A DNA stretch of 22,044 nt from Saccoglossus kowalevskii (GCF_000003605.2 NW_003155746.1:77481-99524), one strand, 5' to 3'; counted from the stretch's first letter, positions 12,201-19,098 are shown. Numbers and translations: made by a program. The notes: generated by a model not told the origin, from the sequence alone.

Positions 12201-14116
12201 GTAAGAGGTAAAACTGACTAAAATTAACGAGGGATTGACATTTTCGACAAATTTAAGCAACACACAACTTGCGATTTTTAAAATTACTGAAAATAATTAC
12301 AATATAAATATAAAAAATAAAAGGTTGCTGTATATGCACGCTAGATAATACTTGCAATTCACCATGCCGACAAACCTTATGAAATAGTAATCCCAAATGA
12401 CGCGCCCCTCAATCAAGTGGCGCTGAATAATTCTCAGAACGGCTGTAATTGCAGAATATGAATTCAATTCTTAAATAAATTAAGTTATCGGTAGATTTGT
12501 AAATAGACATACCAGGGATTTTTTTAAACAAAGGAACTGGGGTTCAGCGCCCCCATGCGATGGCCAAGGAAGCCATAGAATGCTCCAATTTAACTTACAA
12601 TTATCAAAAACTCCACACCCTGGTAGGGAGATCTTTTTTTCTAGAAAAAAAACTGAATACACTCACAAAAGACTGTGTTTGTTTTGATTACGTAGGCTTT
12701 TCAGCACAGACCAGTACTCATTTTGGTTGGCACTGTCCATATATTCAAGTTTGGACACCAACATGTTTTTATATTCTCTTTTTTTTATATTTTATAAGTT
12801 TTGTATAATGCTTTTTAAGGGTATAATATTGGTGTTTGATATATGGGTTGGTTGGTTGTTTTGTTAGCAACTTAGAGGTACATGTACTAATTAATTCCCT
12901 TTTTATTGTAGAAAACGACTTATCAAACCATTGTTGTTTTTGATAACAAATAATAATAACAAATTTAAAAAATCCTTGCCGACCAACCGACCAAGAATTT
13001 TATCAGACTGTTACTGAAAACATCAAATTTTGTTTTTATTTGGCCTTGAGGGACTGATGAACCTGGGTGGTGTTAGCAGGAATTGTGTTTATATTCTGTA
13101 TGAAAACATAGAACCTCTTATCATAAAAGCTAATGGGGGGACTGTTGGGGAAGCCCATGTTTTTCATGATTATATAATGCTCCAGTCAAGCAAATCAATC
13201 CATCAGACCTCACTATCCTTGAGTGTGTACCAGCACCTATCAAGTTTGCTTGTTTTTGGTTGGAATTTGTCCGATGTTCTTGTCCCAAGGAGTGGGAGGC
13301 AAGCATTCAGAATATATCAAAAAACTAATTTCCAAATCACGTACAAAACACAGAGGTAGGGTGGCAACGAGTGGATAGTAATAGTATTTATTAAAATTGG
13401 TGTTGGTTTGCGATTCATAATGTCAGTCAGCCGAAAAACTATAATTGACAGATTCTCTAAGACAGACCGGAAACGGAAACGAGACAAAAACAAAAGATTT
13501 TTCAAGTTAGCGTGGGGGAAATAACGTTGCTAAATATTATCGTCAAGGAAAGCTATTGTTTAAGCTAGTCTGTGATTGGTTGCTGGCAATGTTTGGGGGA
13601 TTTTGACCAGTTTGTGACGTAGGCTTGTCTTAGAGGTTATACCATGGAAGGTACCTTCATAGCTATATCATTATCAAGGAGCTAAAAAAAGAGAGAGAGA
13701 GAGCTCCATTACTATCATAACGGTATGTATTATATGAATTATGTACCTTTTCGGGGGAAAAAACTGATGACATCACCGGACTCACTAACAGGTATAAACA
13801 TTAAGTTACTAAAACACTACGTTTATGTTTTTGGTTGTTGTTGGCAGCTGGCCAGGAATGTTGACATCCTTGGCGAACACAGCTCAGACCTCAGGGTCAT
13901 TCAACATCGCAATGACTGAGTGCTATATGATTTAACGATTATTCGAAAAGTTAGGAAATCATGACGTACCGGATATGTCTTTTGCGTCCCAAACTTTGGC
14001 TTGAATAATATAAAAGGTGCTCCCCTCTCATTGAAGATGTGTATGTCGCCTTCCTTCCATTTCGATTGTCCATGGTCGAGGCCAGTGTGCTTCACTTTTC
14101 CGCTAACGCGAAACAT
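82..14116 (-). CDS. USP37: Ubiquitin carboxyl-terminal hydrolase 37-like gene, 5' part (12 exons, 3' end off window)
   Basis: Predicted cysteine deubiquitinase of the USP (C19) family. In vertebrates USP37 removes ubiquitin from cyclin A and other cell-cycle proteins and is controlled by E2F, CDK2 and APC/C-Cdh1. Seen here: twelve exons (13970-14116, 11838-12003, 11333-11382, 10487-10632, 9391-9515, 8492-8579, 6945-7094, 6307-6435, 5599-5731, 3698-3948, 3006-3137, 82-246) whose phases join without a stop into 560 codons plus two bases. Order: PH-like N-domain (residues 1-104), low-complexity linker (105-290), Cys box GFSNLGNTCYMNA with nucleophile Cys299, DAHEFL box at 379, CxxC pairs at 438/441 and 487/490, and LHLKRY at 510-515. 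The UIMs and the catalytic His/Asp boxes must lie beyond the left edge. The linker seems shorter than in human, where I recall the Cys at about 350. An in-frame TGA nine bases before the ATG supports the start. Identification is from remembered family sequence, not a search. Confidence 0.95.
247..3005 (-). other. USP37 intron 11 (2.76 kb)
   Basis: AT-rich with no coding potential that I recognise. It holds a G-run at 780-790, a CT-repeat near 1142-1154, a G-run at 1570-1577, an AT-repeat near 2544-2557, and two members of a dispersed family with a TATCCGGGTA core (near 1740 and 2715-2805). The ORFs here (for example the one at 2208-2465 on the minus strand) have no USP features. Confidence 0.8.
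3006..3137 (-). CDS. USP37: USP37 exon 11 (second zinc knuckle)
   Basis: 132 nt, phase 2 in and out, acceptor TTGTTCTCCAG and donor GTAGGT. It encodes SIQYTIDQFFRDEKIEYDC, then SECHYRQATVTHKFTRLP. The YDCSEC pair (487/490) completes the zinc ribbon. The segment aligns with human SIQDSLDLFF and HKFNRLPR. Confidence 0.96.
3138..3697 (-). other. USP37 intron 10 (560 nt)
   Basis: Bounded by GTAAGT and TCTCCAG. The central part (about 3495-3560) resembles the segment near 15930-15970, including a shared GTTTGAA and TTGATCA. It looks like an old dispersed repeat. No exon is seen. Confidence 0.75.
3698..3948 (-). CDS. USP37: USP37 exon 10 (DAHEFL box and first zinc knuckle)
   Basis: 251 nt, phase 0 in and phase 2 out, acceptor TCTTGGAAG and donor GTAAGT. 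It starts at DAHEFLGQCLDQLKEDVEKL and contains FEFEVCHVITCNQC (CxxC, residues 438/441), then TKTEQFYDLSVDMPKK. These are the USP helix lining the ubiquitin groove and the first half of the zinc ribbon. Confidence 0.97.
4086..4260. mobile_element. 175-bp mariner-like MITE
   Basis: The ends form terminal inverted repeats of about 24 bp. The left reads TACTGTAAAATCTGTATTAA and the right, reverse-complemented, reads TACCGAAAAATCTGTATTAG, with 20 of 24 positions matching over the full arm. The termini begin and end with TA, as expected for Tc1/mariner-type insertion. There is no transposase frame, so it is non-autonomous. The interior repeats GCTTCTATTA. Confidence 0.6.
4681..4743. repeat. Overlapping double inverted repeat (bistable hairpin)
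   Basis: 4681-4693 is a perfect 13-bp inverted match to 4713-4725. The overlapping arm 4690-4709 matches 4724-4743 inverted at 19 of 20 positions. The order A-B-A'-B' means the two stems compete or form a pseudoknot-like topology. It lies in intron 9 of USP37. Confidence 0.8.
5599..5731 (-). CDS. USP37: USP37 exon 9 (catalytic domain)
   Basis: 133 nt, phase 2 in and phase 0 out. The acceptor has a strong T-tract (TTTTTCTTTGATAG) and the donor is GTGAGT. It encodes CFAYLLSVRRSSK, then LLLKRVKLAISSSAERFSG and FLQH, matching the human FAHLLVKKD, LLKKVKNAISATAERFSG and YMQN segments. Confidence 0.95.
5732..6306 (-). other. USP37 intron 8 (575 nt)
   Basis: Contains the truncated MITE at 5855-5979. 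The remainder is AT-rich with no exon or RNA gene seen. Confidence 0.8.
5855..5979. mobile_element. Left-truncated second copy of the 4086-4260 MITE family
   Basis: The TAAAATGGTACAAT segment and the TTCTATTAGAGCATCTACAC segment occur in the same order as in the copy at 4086-4260. This copy also ends in a CGGTA terminus. It lacks the left terminal repeat. It lies in USP37 intron 8. Confidence 0.6.
6307..6435 (-). CDS. USP37: USP37 exon 8 (catalytic Cys box)
   Basis: 129 nt, phase 2 in and out, acceptor TTCTCTGTAG and donor GTACGT. After the split glycine it encodes FSNLGNTCYMNAILQSLF, the USP Cys box with nucleophile Cys299 and oxyanion Asn, then GLETFANDVLNGDIFKKMP. Near identity to vertebrate USP37 over this box makes the family assignment secure. 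Confidence 0.97.
6436..6944 (-). other. USP37 intron 7 (509 nt)
   Basis: More than half is taken by the foldback element at 6550-6847. The remaining flanks are AT-rich. Confidence 0.8.
6550..6847 (+). mobile_element. Foldback element, copy 1 (inside USP37 intron 7)
   Basis: Begins with a hairpin of about 119 bp (6552-6670) whose arms (ATAAGGTTATTACGA and its complement, then TCAAAGTATGCAC and AGACAGTA) pair over about 45 bp. About 180 bp of unique tail follows, ending ACGGTGACAGATGTATAATA. The same hairpin, tail and end occur inverted at 19306-19725. Relative to that copy, this one has lost roughly 100 bp of the tail. Confidence 0.75.
6945..7094 (-). CDS. USP37: USP37 exon 7 (linker end, RPLGFL motif)
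   Basis: 150 nt between acceptor ATTTCAG and donor GTCAGT, phase 2 in and out. NSPVKSRRPLGFLSDP aligns with the human TPSAKRSLGFLPQP segment, and NYEGWGN aligns with DYTGWNK. It holds an SPVK CDK consensus (Ser243) and an RxLxF cyclin-docking-like motif (RPLGF, 249-253). It leads directly into the catalytic domain. Confidence 0.93.
7095..8491 (-). other. USP37 intron 6 (1.4 kb)
   Basis: Almost entirely occupied by the 53-bp minisatellite (7222-8391). About 130 nt of single-copy or degenerate sequence separates the array from exon 7, and 100 nt separates it from exon 6. Confidence 0.85.
7222..8391. repeat. 53-bp minisatellite, 22 units
   Basis: The unit reads (plus strand) GAGATTTTTACCATTTCAGA followed by GGTGGTGTGACCTCCAACCC and CTTCACATGAGGT. 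I count 22 CTTCACA blocks. Some units carry a 3-bp expansion (GTGACGACC). Three sequence variants at the unit end (CGTGGCG, ATGGGAT, ATAAGGT) recur in fixed order, showing block duplication. Degenerate units extend left to about 7150. There are no unique spacers, so this is not a CRISPR array. Confidence 0.97.
8492..8579 (-). CDS. USP37: USP37 exon 6 (linker)
   Basis: 88 nt between acceptor TACATTGTAG and donor GTATGG, phase 1 in and phase 2 out. It encodes TPKLAVGGFYNNRG and VNYGRNNTFLSLR. This is low-complexity linker similar in tone to the SSSFYGSRAGS region of vertebrate USP37. It is flanked by the two minisatellites in introns 5 and 6. Skipping it would shift the frame into a TGA within five codons of exon 7. 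Confidence 0.82.
8580..9390 (-). other. USP37 intron 5 (811 nt)
   Basis: The exon-5-proximal 320 nt is the 35-bp splice-donor minisatellite. The remainder up to exon 6 is AT-rich, with an AT-repeat near 8931-8940. Confidence 0.85.
9071..9398. repeat. 35-bp minisatellite containing copies of the exon 5 splice donor
   Basis: Nine units begin at 9078, 9113, 9148, 9183, 9218, 9253, 9288, 9329 and 9364. A partial unit lies at 9071-9077. The 9288 unit carries a 6-bp insertion and the 9364 unit a G-to-A change. On the minus strand each unit reads ACGACCTCTA then GTAAGTAGTGACCCTCTTTC, i.e. the last bases of USP37 exon 5 plus its 5' splice site. The unit at 9364-9398 contains the real exon end (9391). 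Confidence 0.97.
9391..9515 (-). CDS. USP37: USP37 exon 5 (linker)
   Basis: 125 nt between acceptor GTCATTAG and donor GTAAGT, phase 2 in and phase 1 out. It encodes a polar linker, ITSPRSERKALSERKISS followed by HFLEDFNEKQKQLEEKTTS. The SPRS and RKAL (RxxL, D-box-like) motifs are visible. Its last ten bases and the donor are reproduced in the 35-bp tandem array that starts here and runs into the intron. Confidence 0.85.
9516..10486 (-). other. USP37 intron 4 (971 nt), with a possible retroelement 3' tail
   Basis: AT-rich. The stretch from about 9640 to 9891 ends in an (ATT)n run (9870-9891), a pattern typical of a non-LTR retrotransposon 3' end on the plus strand, but no coding remnant is visible. 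Otherwise nothing is recognised. Confidence 0.5.
10487..10632 (-). CDS. USP37: USP37 exon 4 (linker with CDK site and KEN box)
   Basis: 146 nt, phase 0 in and phase 2 out, donor GTTTGT. The acceptor CATGCAG is preceded by a perfect TACTAAC branch-point sequence 34 nt upstream (10666-10672). It encodes a basic, disordered stretch with FSPQQ, FTPHKRP (a TPxK CDK consensus, Thr137) and KNKENKG, a KEN box at residues 163-165. KEN boxes in vertebrate USP37 recruit APC/C-Cdh1. The open frame continuing upstream to 10791 is intron read-through. Confidence 0.88.
10633..11332 (-). other. USP37 intron 3 (700 nt)
   Basis: Contains the TACTAAC branch point (10666-10672), a C-run at 11144-11157 and a third member of the TATCCGG-core dispersed family (about 11108-11150). 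No further exon is needed, because exons 3 and 4 join in phase. Confidence 0.8.
11333..11382 (-). CDS. USP37: USP37 exon 3, 50-nt microexon
   Basis: Acceptor TTTCTTTGTAG and donor GTAAGC flank 50 nt that convert phase 1 to phase 0. The split glycine and the following residues read GSSRFSSMTPVKTMISK, which resembles the SGSFGAIL region after the vertebrate PH domain. It is too short to appear as an ORF. It was found because exon 2 (phase 1) cannot join exon 4 (phase 0) without a stop. It contributes a TPVK CDK consensus site (Thr113). Confidence 0.85.
11383..11837 (-). other. USP37 intron 2 (455 nt)
   Basis: Bounded by GTGAGT and TTTGTAG. It contains A/T homopolymer runs, and nothing else is recognised. 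Confidence 0.8.
11838..12003 (-). CDS. USP37: USP37 exon 2 (second half of PH-like domain)
   Basis: 166 nt between acceptor ATTTCAG and donor GTGAGT, phase 0 in and phase 1 out. It encodes LKNNVKSL, then RRIIICLRNGNSIHLDQA and a MSAYLNELK helix. This matches the LSHNIKNVVL, LMLTLQDNSFLSID and MRLFLDAVHQ elements of the vertebrate domain, i.e. the last beta strands and C-terminal helix of the PH fold. Confidence 0.92.
12004..13969 (-). other. USP37 intron 1 (1.97 kb)
   Basis: Single-copy-looking AT-rich DNA. It holds an unmatched 109-codon plus-strand ORF (13030-13359), a GA-repeat at about 13688-13702 and a 12-bp palindrome GAAGGTACCTTC near 13647-13658. A CCAAT-box-like ATTGG and a TGACGTA near 13575-13620 could be intronic enhancer elements, but this is speculation. 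Confidence 0.7.
13970..14116 (-). CDS. USP37: USP37 exon 1 (start codon, first half of PH-like domain)
   Basis: 49 codons, ATG to CCG, followed by donor GTACGT (phase 0). The ATG has G at -3, and an in-frame TGA lies nine bases upstream. The SKWKEGDIHIF segment matches the ITKWKEGSFEI stretch of the vertebrate N-terminal PH-like domain. The lead peptide before it (MFRVSGKVKHTGLDHGQ) aligns with the vertebrate N-terminus in length, so no earlier start is needed. Confidence 0.92.
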
Positions 14117-14391
14117 TGCGCGTCAAATTAAAATTAATGTTCGTCACACAAAATATGACACTCTAATCGTTACCATCTAACCTTACATGTGTGTAGTAAA
14201 AAACGAAAGTTAACATCGACGTCAGCTGAGTGAACTATTTTTTTTATCGTTACACGACGCGATGTTTACATCTTCTGCGCTCCGCCATTTTGAATGAGAA
14301 TAAAAATGGCGGGAAATAGATGACTCAATGACACCGTTAGTTGGCGCTGTTTTAATGGCCTGCAGACTGAGCGGTGGGTGCTGAGTTGTTA
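14117..14391 (-). promoter_or_regulatory. USP37 5'UTR and core promoter region with E2F, YY1 and AP-1-like sites
   Basis: Upstream of the start codon the minus strand holds TTTCCCGCC (14308-14316), a perfect E2F site. Two ATGGCGG YY1-type motifs flank it (14282-14288 on minus, 14306-14312 on plus). TGACTCA (14321-14327) is an AP-1 match and TTGGCGC at 14341-14347 a weaker E2F-like site. There is no TATA box at a sensible distance. Human USP37 is E2F1-induced, so this fits S-phase control; the TSS, probably near the YY1 motif at about 14285, is inferred. A MITE boundary at 14392 limits the conserved promoter. Confidence 0.6.
14250..14288 (-). promoter_or_regulatory. Candidate 12-codon upstream ORF at the YY1/TISU-like motif
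   Basis: The YY1-type motif CAAAATGGCGGA contains an ATG in good context (A at -3, G at +4). It opens a 12-codon frame ending in TAA, before the main ATG at 14116. It matters only if transcription starts upstream of 14288. The motif is close to the TISU element consensus, which combines promoter and initiator roles. Confidence 0.35.
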
Positions 14392-15360
14392 TCACAGTCT
14401 CTCCACACCGGTGTTGAGGGACTGTGGTTGATGTACAGGGAGAGTTAATTTAAAAAAAGAACACAAATTACACAAATTATTATGATATCATTAATTACGC
14501 AATTATACTTTTATTTTTTGCTATGGTGAAAATAAGTTTTTTTGAAAACGTTATTATGATGTTTACAAATATAATTATGCAACGTATTTTTGTGACGTCA
14601 TAAAAACGATCTGAAAAAACATGAAATCAAAACATTATATAATTACGTCATTATAACGTAATTTTCTACAATGTATTTATTATGTTATTAAATATCAGTA
14701 TTGGACTATCATTACATAATTTCTCATCAATGTTTTTACATAACGTATTTATAATGTTTTTATTTCAAACGTTATAATAACGTAATAAAATGAGGCTCAG
14801 TATGAGCTATTTTAAAACATTGATGATGCAATTTTGTACACTCTTATTATAAGGCCAGACTTTTATTATCCCTTGTTTCGCGAACCCGCCGAATGGCCAA
14901 AAATTAAATAAAAATAAAATTTAATTTCAGCGTAATTTCTTGTGTCCGCCGACTTGTAAGCGCAAAAAATTGCTAAAAAAATATTATTTTATCTTCATTT
15001 TTTTACCGCCCGCCACATGACAAATCCGAGTTGCATTTGCGTGGGAGTATCATGATCAAAGTATCGAAGTCCCGCGCAGATGAGAAACAAGGTTATACAT
15101 AAAATAAAATTTGATTTCATTTCTTCTCTCCGATCAATGATCTCACTTACAATTCTTTGAGAATCTCACAAATCTAATGGGAAAAAAAAAAGAATCTTTT
15201 TCCGCCCTCCTCAAAAAAATTGCCTTATAAAAACCCGTGAAATAATATATAACAAAAGTCTGGCCTAATGGTCTCAAACAGAAACGTTATTACAGCATAA
15301 TTCTATTCAAATAACAATTTTCACAAAACTGTTATATCATATATTATAGAGGGACTGTGA
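14392..15360. mobile_element. PIF/Harbinger-like outer element (969 bp) with TTA target duplication
   Basis: Left end TCACAGTCTCTC (14392-14403) and right end GAGGGACTGTGA (15349-15360) are inverted repeats matching at 11 of 12 positions. TTA flanks both sides (14389-14391 and 15361-15363), the target-site rule of PIF/Harbinger elements. The left end also holds a 34-bp near-palindrome (14393-14426, 15 of 17 pairs). There is no transposase; the interior is AT-rich with repeated AACGTWAT-like motifs and contains a nested element. Confidence 0.5.
14853..15265. mobile_element. Tourist/Harbinger-like MITE (413 bp) nested in the outer element
   Basis: Left end GGCCAGACTTTTATTAT and the reverse complement of the right end GGCCAGACTTTTGTTAT match at 16 of 17 positions. 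The flanks are TAA on both sides (14850-14852 and 15266-15268). GGCC termini with a TWA target duplication fit the PIF/Harbinger Tourist class. The interior has two AAATAAAATTTRATTTC blocks and no coding capacity. Confidence 0.7.
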
Positions 15361-15707
15361 TTAGTGTTTTGTAACGACTTGCCTTTTTCAAAATCAAAGT
15401 ATATTGAAATCATGATCTTCGCATAGTAAGTGGTCAAATAGTTGTATAATCTATACAGATTGTTCTCTAATATTAATATATATGATTCAGACAAAGATTT
15501 TACTCAGAAAACTATGATTATTCAAGCTTATCAATCAGAAAGATGGTTGCTACGCAAGGCAGAGACCGGCCATTTTGAACTTGCAGGCAATTTTGTTCTC
15601 CCCTGTGTTGGTGTTTCGGGGACATATTGTATTTGAATGAACTTACTTTTGTAACATTTCTTGCTTTGTTTGCGTTTCAGAATAATGTTGTTGGAAAAGG
15701 AAATTAA

Positions 15708-15832
15708 AGCGCGGTGGTCGTCGTGCAGCGCGTGTTCGAATTGCATGTAAATAAACAATGTATTTTACACGCGTTGTATACGTCGCTATGAGTCCCATAT
15801 CGAACAGGACGCGGCACGACGACTGCCGCCCT
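15708..15832 (+). mobile_element. TTAA-flanked foldback MITE, copy A (125 bp)
   Basis: TTAA lies at 15704-15707 and at 15833-15836. The ends (AGCGCGGTGGTCGTCGTGC and the reverse complement of the right, AGGGCGGCAGTCGTCGTGCC) pair over about 37 bp, broken by a few mismatches. TTAA target use is piggyBac-like. A related copy lies at 18242-18337. Confidence 0.6.
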
Positions 15833-18241
15833 TTAAATGATAATATGTCCGAGTGCTGCTGCCAAAAAATCAAGATTTTTTTTGACCTAATCACAAAATC
15901 ATTGCTCCTTGCATAGATAATAGACCGAGTTATTAAGTATGTGTAAGGTTTGAAAAGAATTGATCAAGGTATGTCTGAATACAGCTTTGTACTCGCACAC
16001 ACAGACGGACAGACAGACTCACACACAAAGGCTATATGTTCCTGCATCTGATTGAAGAATAAAGCCCTGCTGAACTCCTCCCGTCATGAGGGCAGCCTGG
16101 TAATTAATTGTTAGATATAAAACACTTCAAACAATAAATAGGTCTGTTGATGACATAAATGAAAACCTGAGCAGTTGTGTACAAACCAGTTTAATCTTCA
16201 TAAAACAGTACAGCCTGACAAATTTAATTTCCTGTAAGGACGCAGTTTTGTTTCTCTGACAAAAACAATAAAACACAGTATCTCAAACACCAGCTAATAT
16301 GTAAGAAACATACAAGAAAAAGATTACGCTGAATTGTATTATATAATTTGTCATTGAAAATGCTCATTTGCATAACCAATCATTGCATGTTGGGTTAGAT
16401 AATAAAAGAACCTTATCACCACCAGACTTTCTCGTCCAAATTTTTCAATACTTTTTTCTCATATTCTCAAATATTTCTGGAAATGAATCCTAATTTTGGA
16501 GCCAACAGACAAAATTTGGGTCAATTTTTAGCTTTTACTCAAAATATTTGGCTATTTCTGTCCCAATTTTTTAAAGGAAAGTGCAGACTACAAACAGGAC
16601 TATTTTGTGAATTTGTGATGAAAAGAGGAAACTGATGGTGAAAAGGCTAATGTTCTGTGAAGTGATGTACAGATTGATGTGCATACCACCAAGTACGTGT
16701 ACAATAATTGTATGACCTCAATAATTTATGTATATTTTATTGTAAATTTATAAACATTATCTCATTTTGGGGCGATTTTCTGGTCTGTACACAATAAATG
16801 GGACTGTATGTAGATTTGCAAGAATATAAAATAAATTTTTATCAAAGATATCAAATGAACAAGGGTCTCATCGCCCCCCCGACCTATACTATTGTCAGCT
16901 GTATAGTCATCAGAAACAGAAATCTCCTCTTCATATTTTCATGAAAAAAAAAATGTTATCCAAGGTAATACTGTGAGATAGACCATTCTCTTTTCACTGC
17001 GAAATCCCATGTGTGAAATCAAATGTAAAAAGTCATAGCATCGAAGTGGTGACAAAACATTGCACTTGCAAACGCTGAAATAAAAGTACTATTCCCTCTG
17101 TGGATGATTACTATTTTGACATGAGCAGGTGAATCAACCGTGCTGTGCATGTCACGAATTTGGCCAGATCTCGCAGTGACTGGGTAATCACATTATACTA
17201 GGTATCTACAACTGTACATACTGGTAATGTTATTTAATGTAATCGACACACACACAACTACACTATATTAATCACACATGGATGGAAAGTCAGCGTCATT
17301 TCATTTATTTTTTCAGTCATTTATTTCCAGTGAATTTTTGAAATCACGATTCTTCCTAAAAAGACACACCAGTTTAAATACTGAGTATTCATATACCAGA
17401 CCTGAGTGAGAGGAAGCCTGATATTATAAATTGAATGATTTGTACTAAGTTTCCTGAATATGGTTCGGTTTCGTGAAATATAATTTTTAAAAAGATCCAA
17501 TTTGCAAATGGTCGTCTAGATCTTATTTAGAGTAAGAAAGCCACAGGACTTTTTTTTCCTCCGCTAAATAATGTTCCATTCTTTACTGTCACTATCCGTT
17601 AACCATGGAAACCAAGATATATGGTCAAGAGGACGTGATCGCAACAGCGGATAAAAATCATATCGCTCTCTCCCTCTAAACAAGATCTCAACATTCGTTT
17701 ATGAATAAGGTGTAATGATTTATTGCGATGTGGAGTCACCAAATTCAGATTTGTATTGAAAGTTGATATCTAAGAAAGGAGTCTTCAAGTGACGTCTAGC
17801 AGTGGGAAAGCTGGAACAACTGTTAAGTCAAGTACATAAAACAAAACATCAAGACCAAGCGCTTCCTAAAAATAGATTTTCTGGGGTTTTGAAAACTGAT
17901 AAATTTTACAAGATAATAGCATTTGCATAATTGCAATGTGCTTTTTTTAGTAGCTTTCGCTGATGCCGACTACTTTTGTCATTCTCTGTTTTGTTATTGA
18001 AGTTTAGTAATTAGTAAATTATTTTGTTAATTTTGAACTATATTGATGTAATTTCAGAATGGCAAGTTTTAATCAAAATTTGTGAATAAAGGGTGTATCA
18101 TTGTTGTAGAAGCGGCAAGACTCGACTCGAGAAGTAAAGATTATTTTCGAATCAACTGGTTAAAGGGGCATACATTGTATGCTGCATTTATTACCAATCT
18201 GTTTATATTTTTCAATTCATGTAATATTGAGAGAATTTTAA

Positions 18242-18337
18242 AGGCGATGGTCGCATCACAGTTGTACACAATGCATGTAAAATGCATGGTTAGTCTACAT
18301 GAAATTCAAACATGCACTGCGTGACGACCACCTCCCT
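18242..18337 (-). mobile_element. TTAA-type MITE, copy B (96 bp)
   Basis: The reverse complement shares GGTGGTCGTC, GCATGTTTGAATT-like and GCATTTTACATGCATTGT blocks, in order, with copy A. TTAA precedes it (18238-18241) and a mutated TCAA follows (18338-18341). It is shorter and lacks the right inner arm. Confidence 0.55.
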
Positions 18338-18419
18338 TCAACTTTTGTGGTACCAAACATAAATGTAAATGCATAGCGATATGTCAAATTACGTACGTTT
18401 ATGAGTCAAATTTGTGTTA

Positions 18420-18788
18420 GTGACACCTCTATATAACAGCACCTGCTTATAGTGACCATTATTAGGCAGACCACAAGGCATAACATATAAACAAACTTGT
18501 GTTTAAAGACCACCTGTGTTATGTGACAACCCTGTCGGCAATACTTTCGCTTCGCCTTCATTTAGATACCAAAATAATAATTAACATTCTGTTCCAAAAA
18601 CAATTTTTAATTTCCTTAGGTCAAACTTAGGTCAAATCTGGTTTTGTTGCAACAGTACCATCTTATTTTCTGAACAAAAGTATGTTTTGGCAATCCATGA
18701 AAAAACCTTCATATAAAGTCCACCTGTTTATAAAAAAAAAAAACATTTTAATGAAGTCCTTTGGGTGGTTGCTATACACAGGTTTCAC
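18420..18788. mobile_element. Possible TIR element with GACCACCTGT-like repeats
   Basis: The left end GTGACACCTCTATATAACAG resembles the reverse complement of the right end, GTGAAACCTGTGTATAGCAA. Internal copies of a RTCCACCTGTNTATA / GACCACCTGTGTTAT motif lie at about 18509 and 18719. Ends of the form GTGRAACCTCTNTATA recall pogo/Tigger-type DNA transposons, but the match is imperfect and the target duplication is unclear. Confidence 0.35.
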
Positions 18789-18993
18789 ATTAATAGCAAT
18801 CAAAGATAGCTCGATTTTTTTAATTAATTAAAATATAATTTTCTATTCTAGTAGCTGCTTGCACATGCTGAGAATAAACATTCTACCATTTCACTTGTGT
18901 ATTCAAATTTGGCACCATGAAATTAATTTGGGTCAATATTAAACAAATTAAAAAGTATGAAATAATTGACAATGTACGCAGTTCACGCCCCCT

Positions 18994-18999
18994 TTTATT
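18994..18999 (-). terminator. AATAAA polyadenylation signal of ZC3H15
   Basis: Minus-strand AATAAA about 100 nt after the TAG stop at 19099. It is followed by a G/C-containing segment (AGGGGGCGTG) that could lie before the cleavage site. It is the nearest canonical signal, so the 3'UTR is probably about 120 nt. Confidence 0.6.
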
Positions 19000-19098
19000 G
19001 TTGTGGTATAATATTCTTGTGGGTTCTCAGAACCTAATAGTTTGTGAATGACTTGGCAGAACAAAAAAAACAAAAACAATCATGGAATAAACGGCAGA

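Larger units (their letters stand above)
14117..18975. other. Intergenic region between USP37 and ZC3H15
   Basis: About 4.9 kb. Besides the promoter and the mobile elements listed separately, it contains a CA/GACAGACA-type simple stretch near 15995-16032. A plus-strand AATAAA at 16792-16797 has no gene in front of it that I can detect. ORFs here (for example those at 15442-15636 and 18082-18324) fall in or beside repeats and have no recognisable domain. 16030-18090 looks like unremarkable AT-rich DNA. Confidence 0.7.

Noticed and set aside
13030-13359. 109-codon plus-strand ORF in intron 1
   Set aside because: No recognisable domain, no promoter or poly-A context, and it lies within an intron. 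A chance ORF or an unrecognised transposon scrap cannot be separated without a search.
16792-16797. Plus-strand AATAAA as the end of a gene
   Set aside because: No exon, domain or sustained open frame was found upstream on the plus strand.
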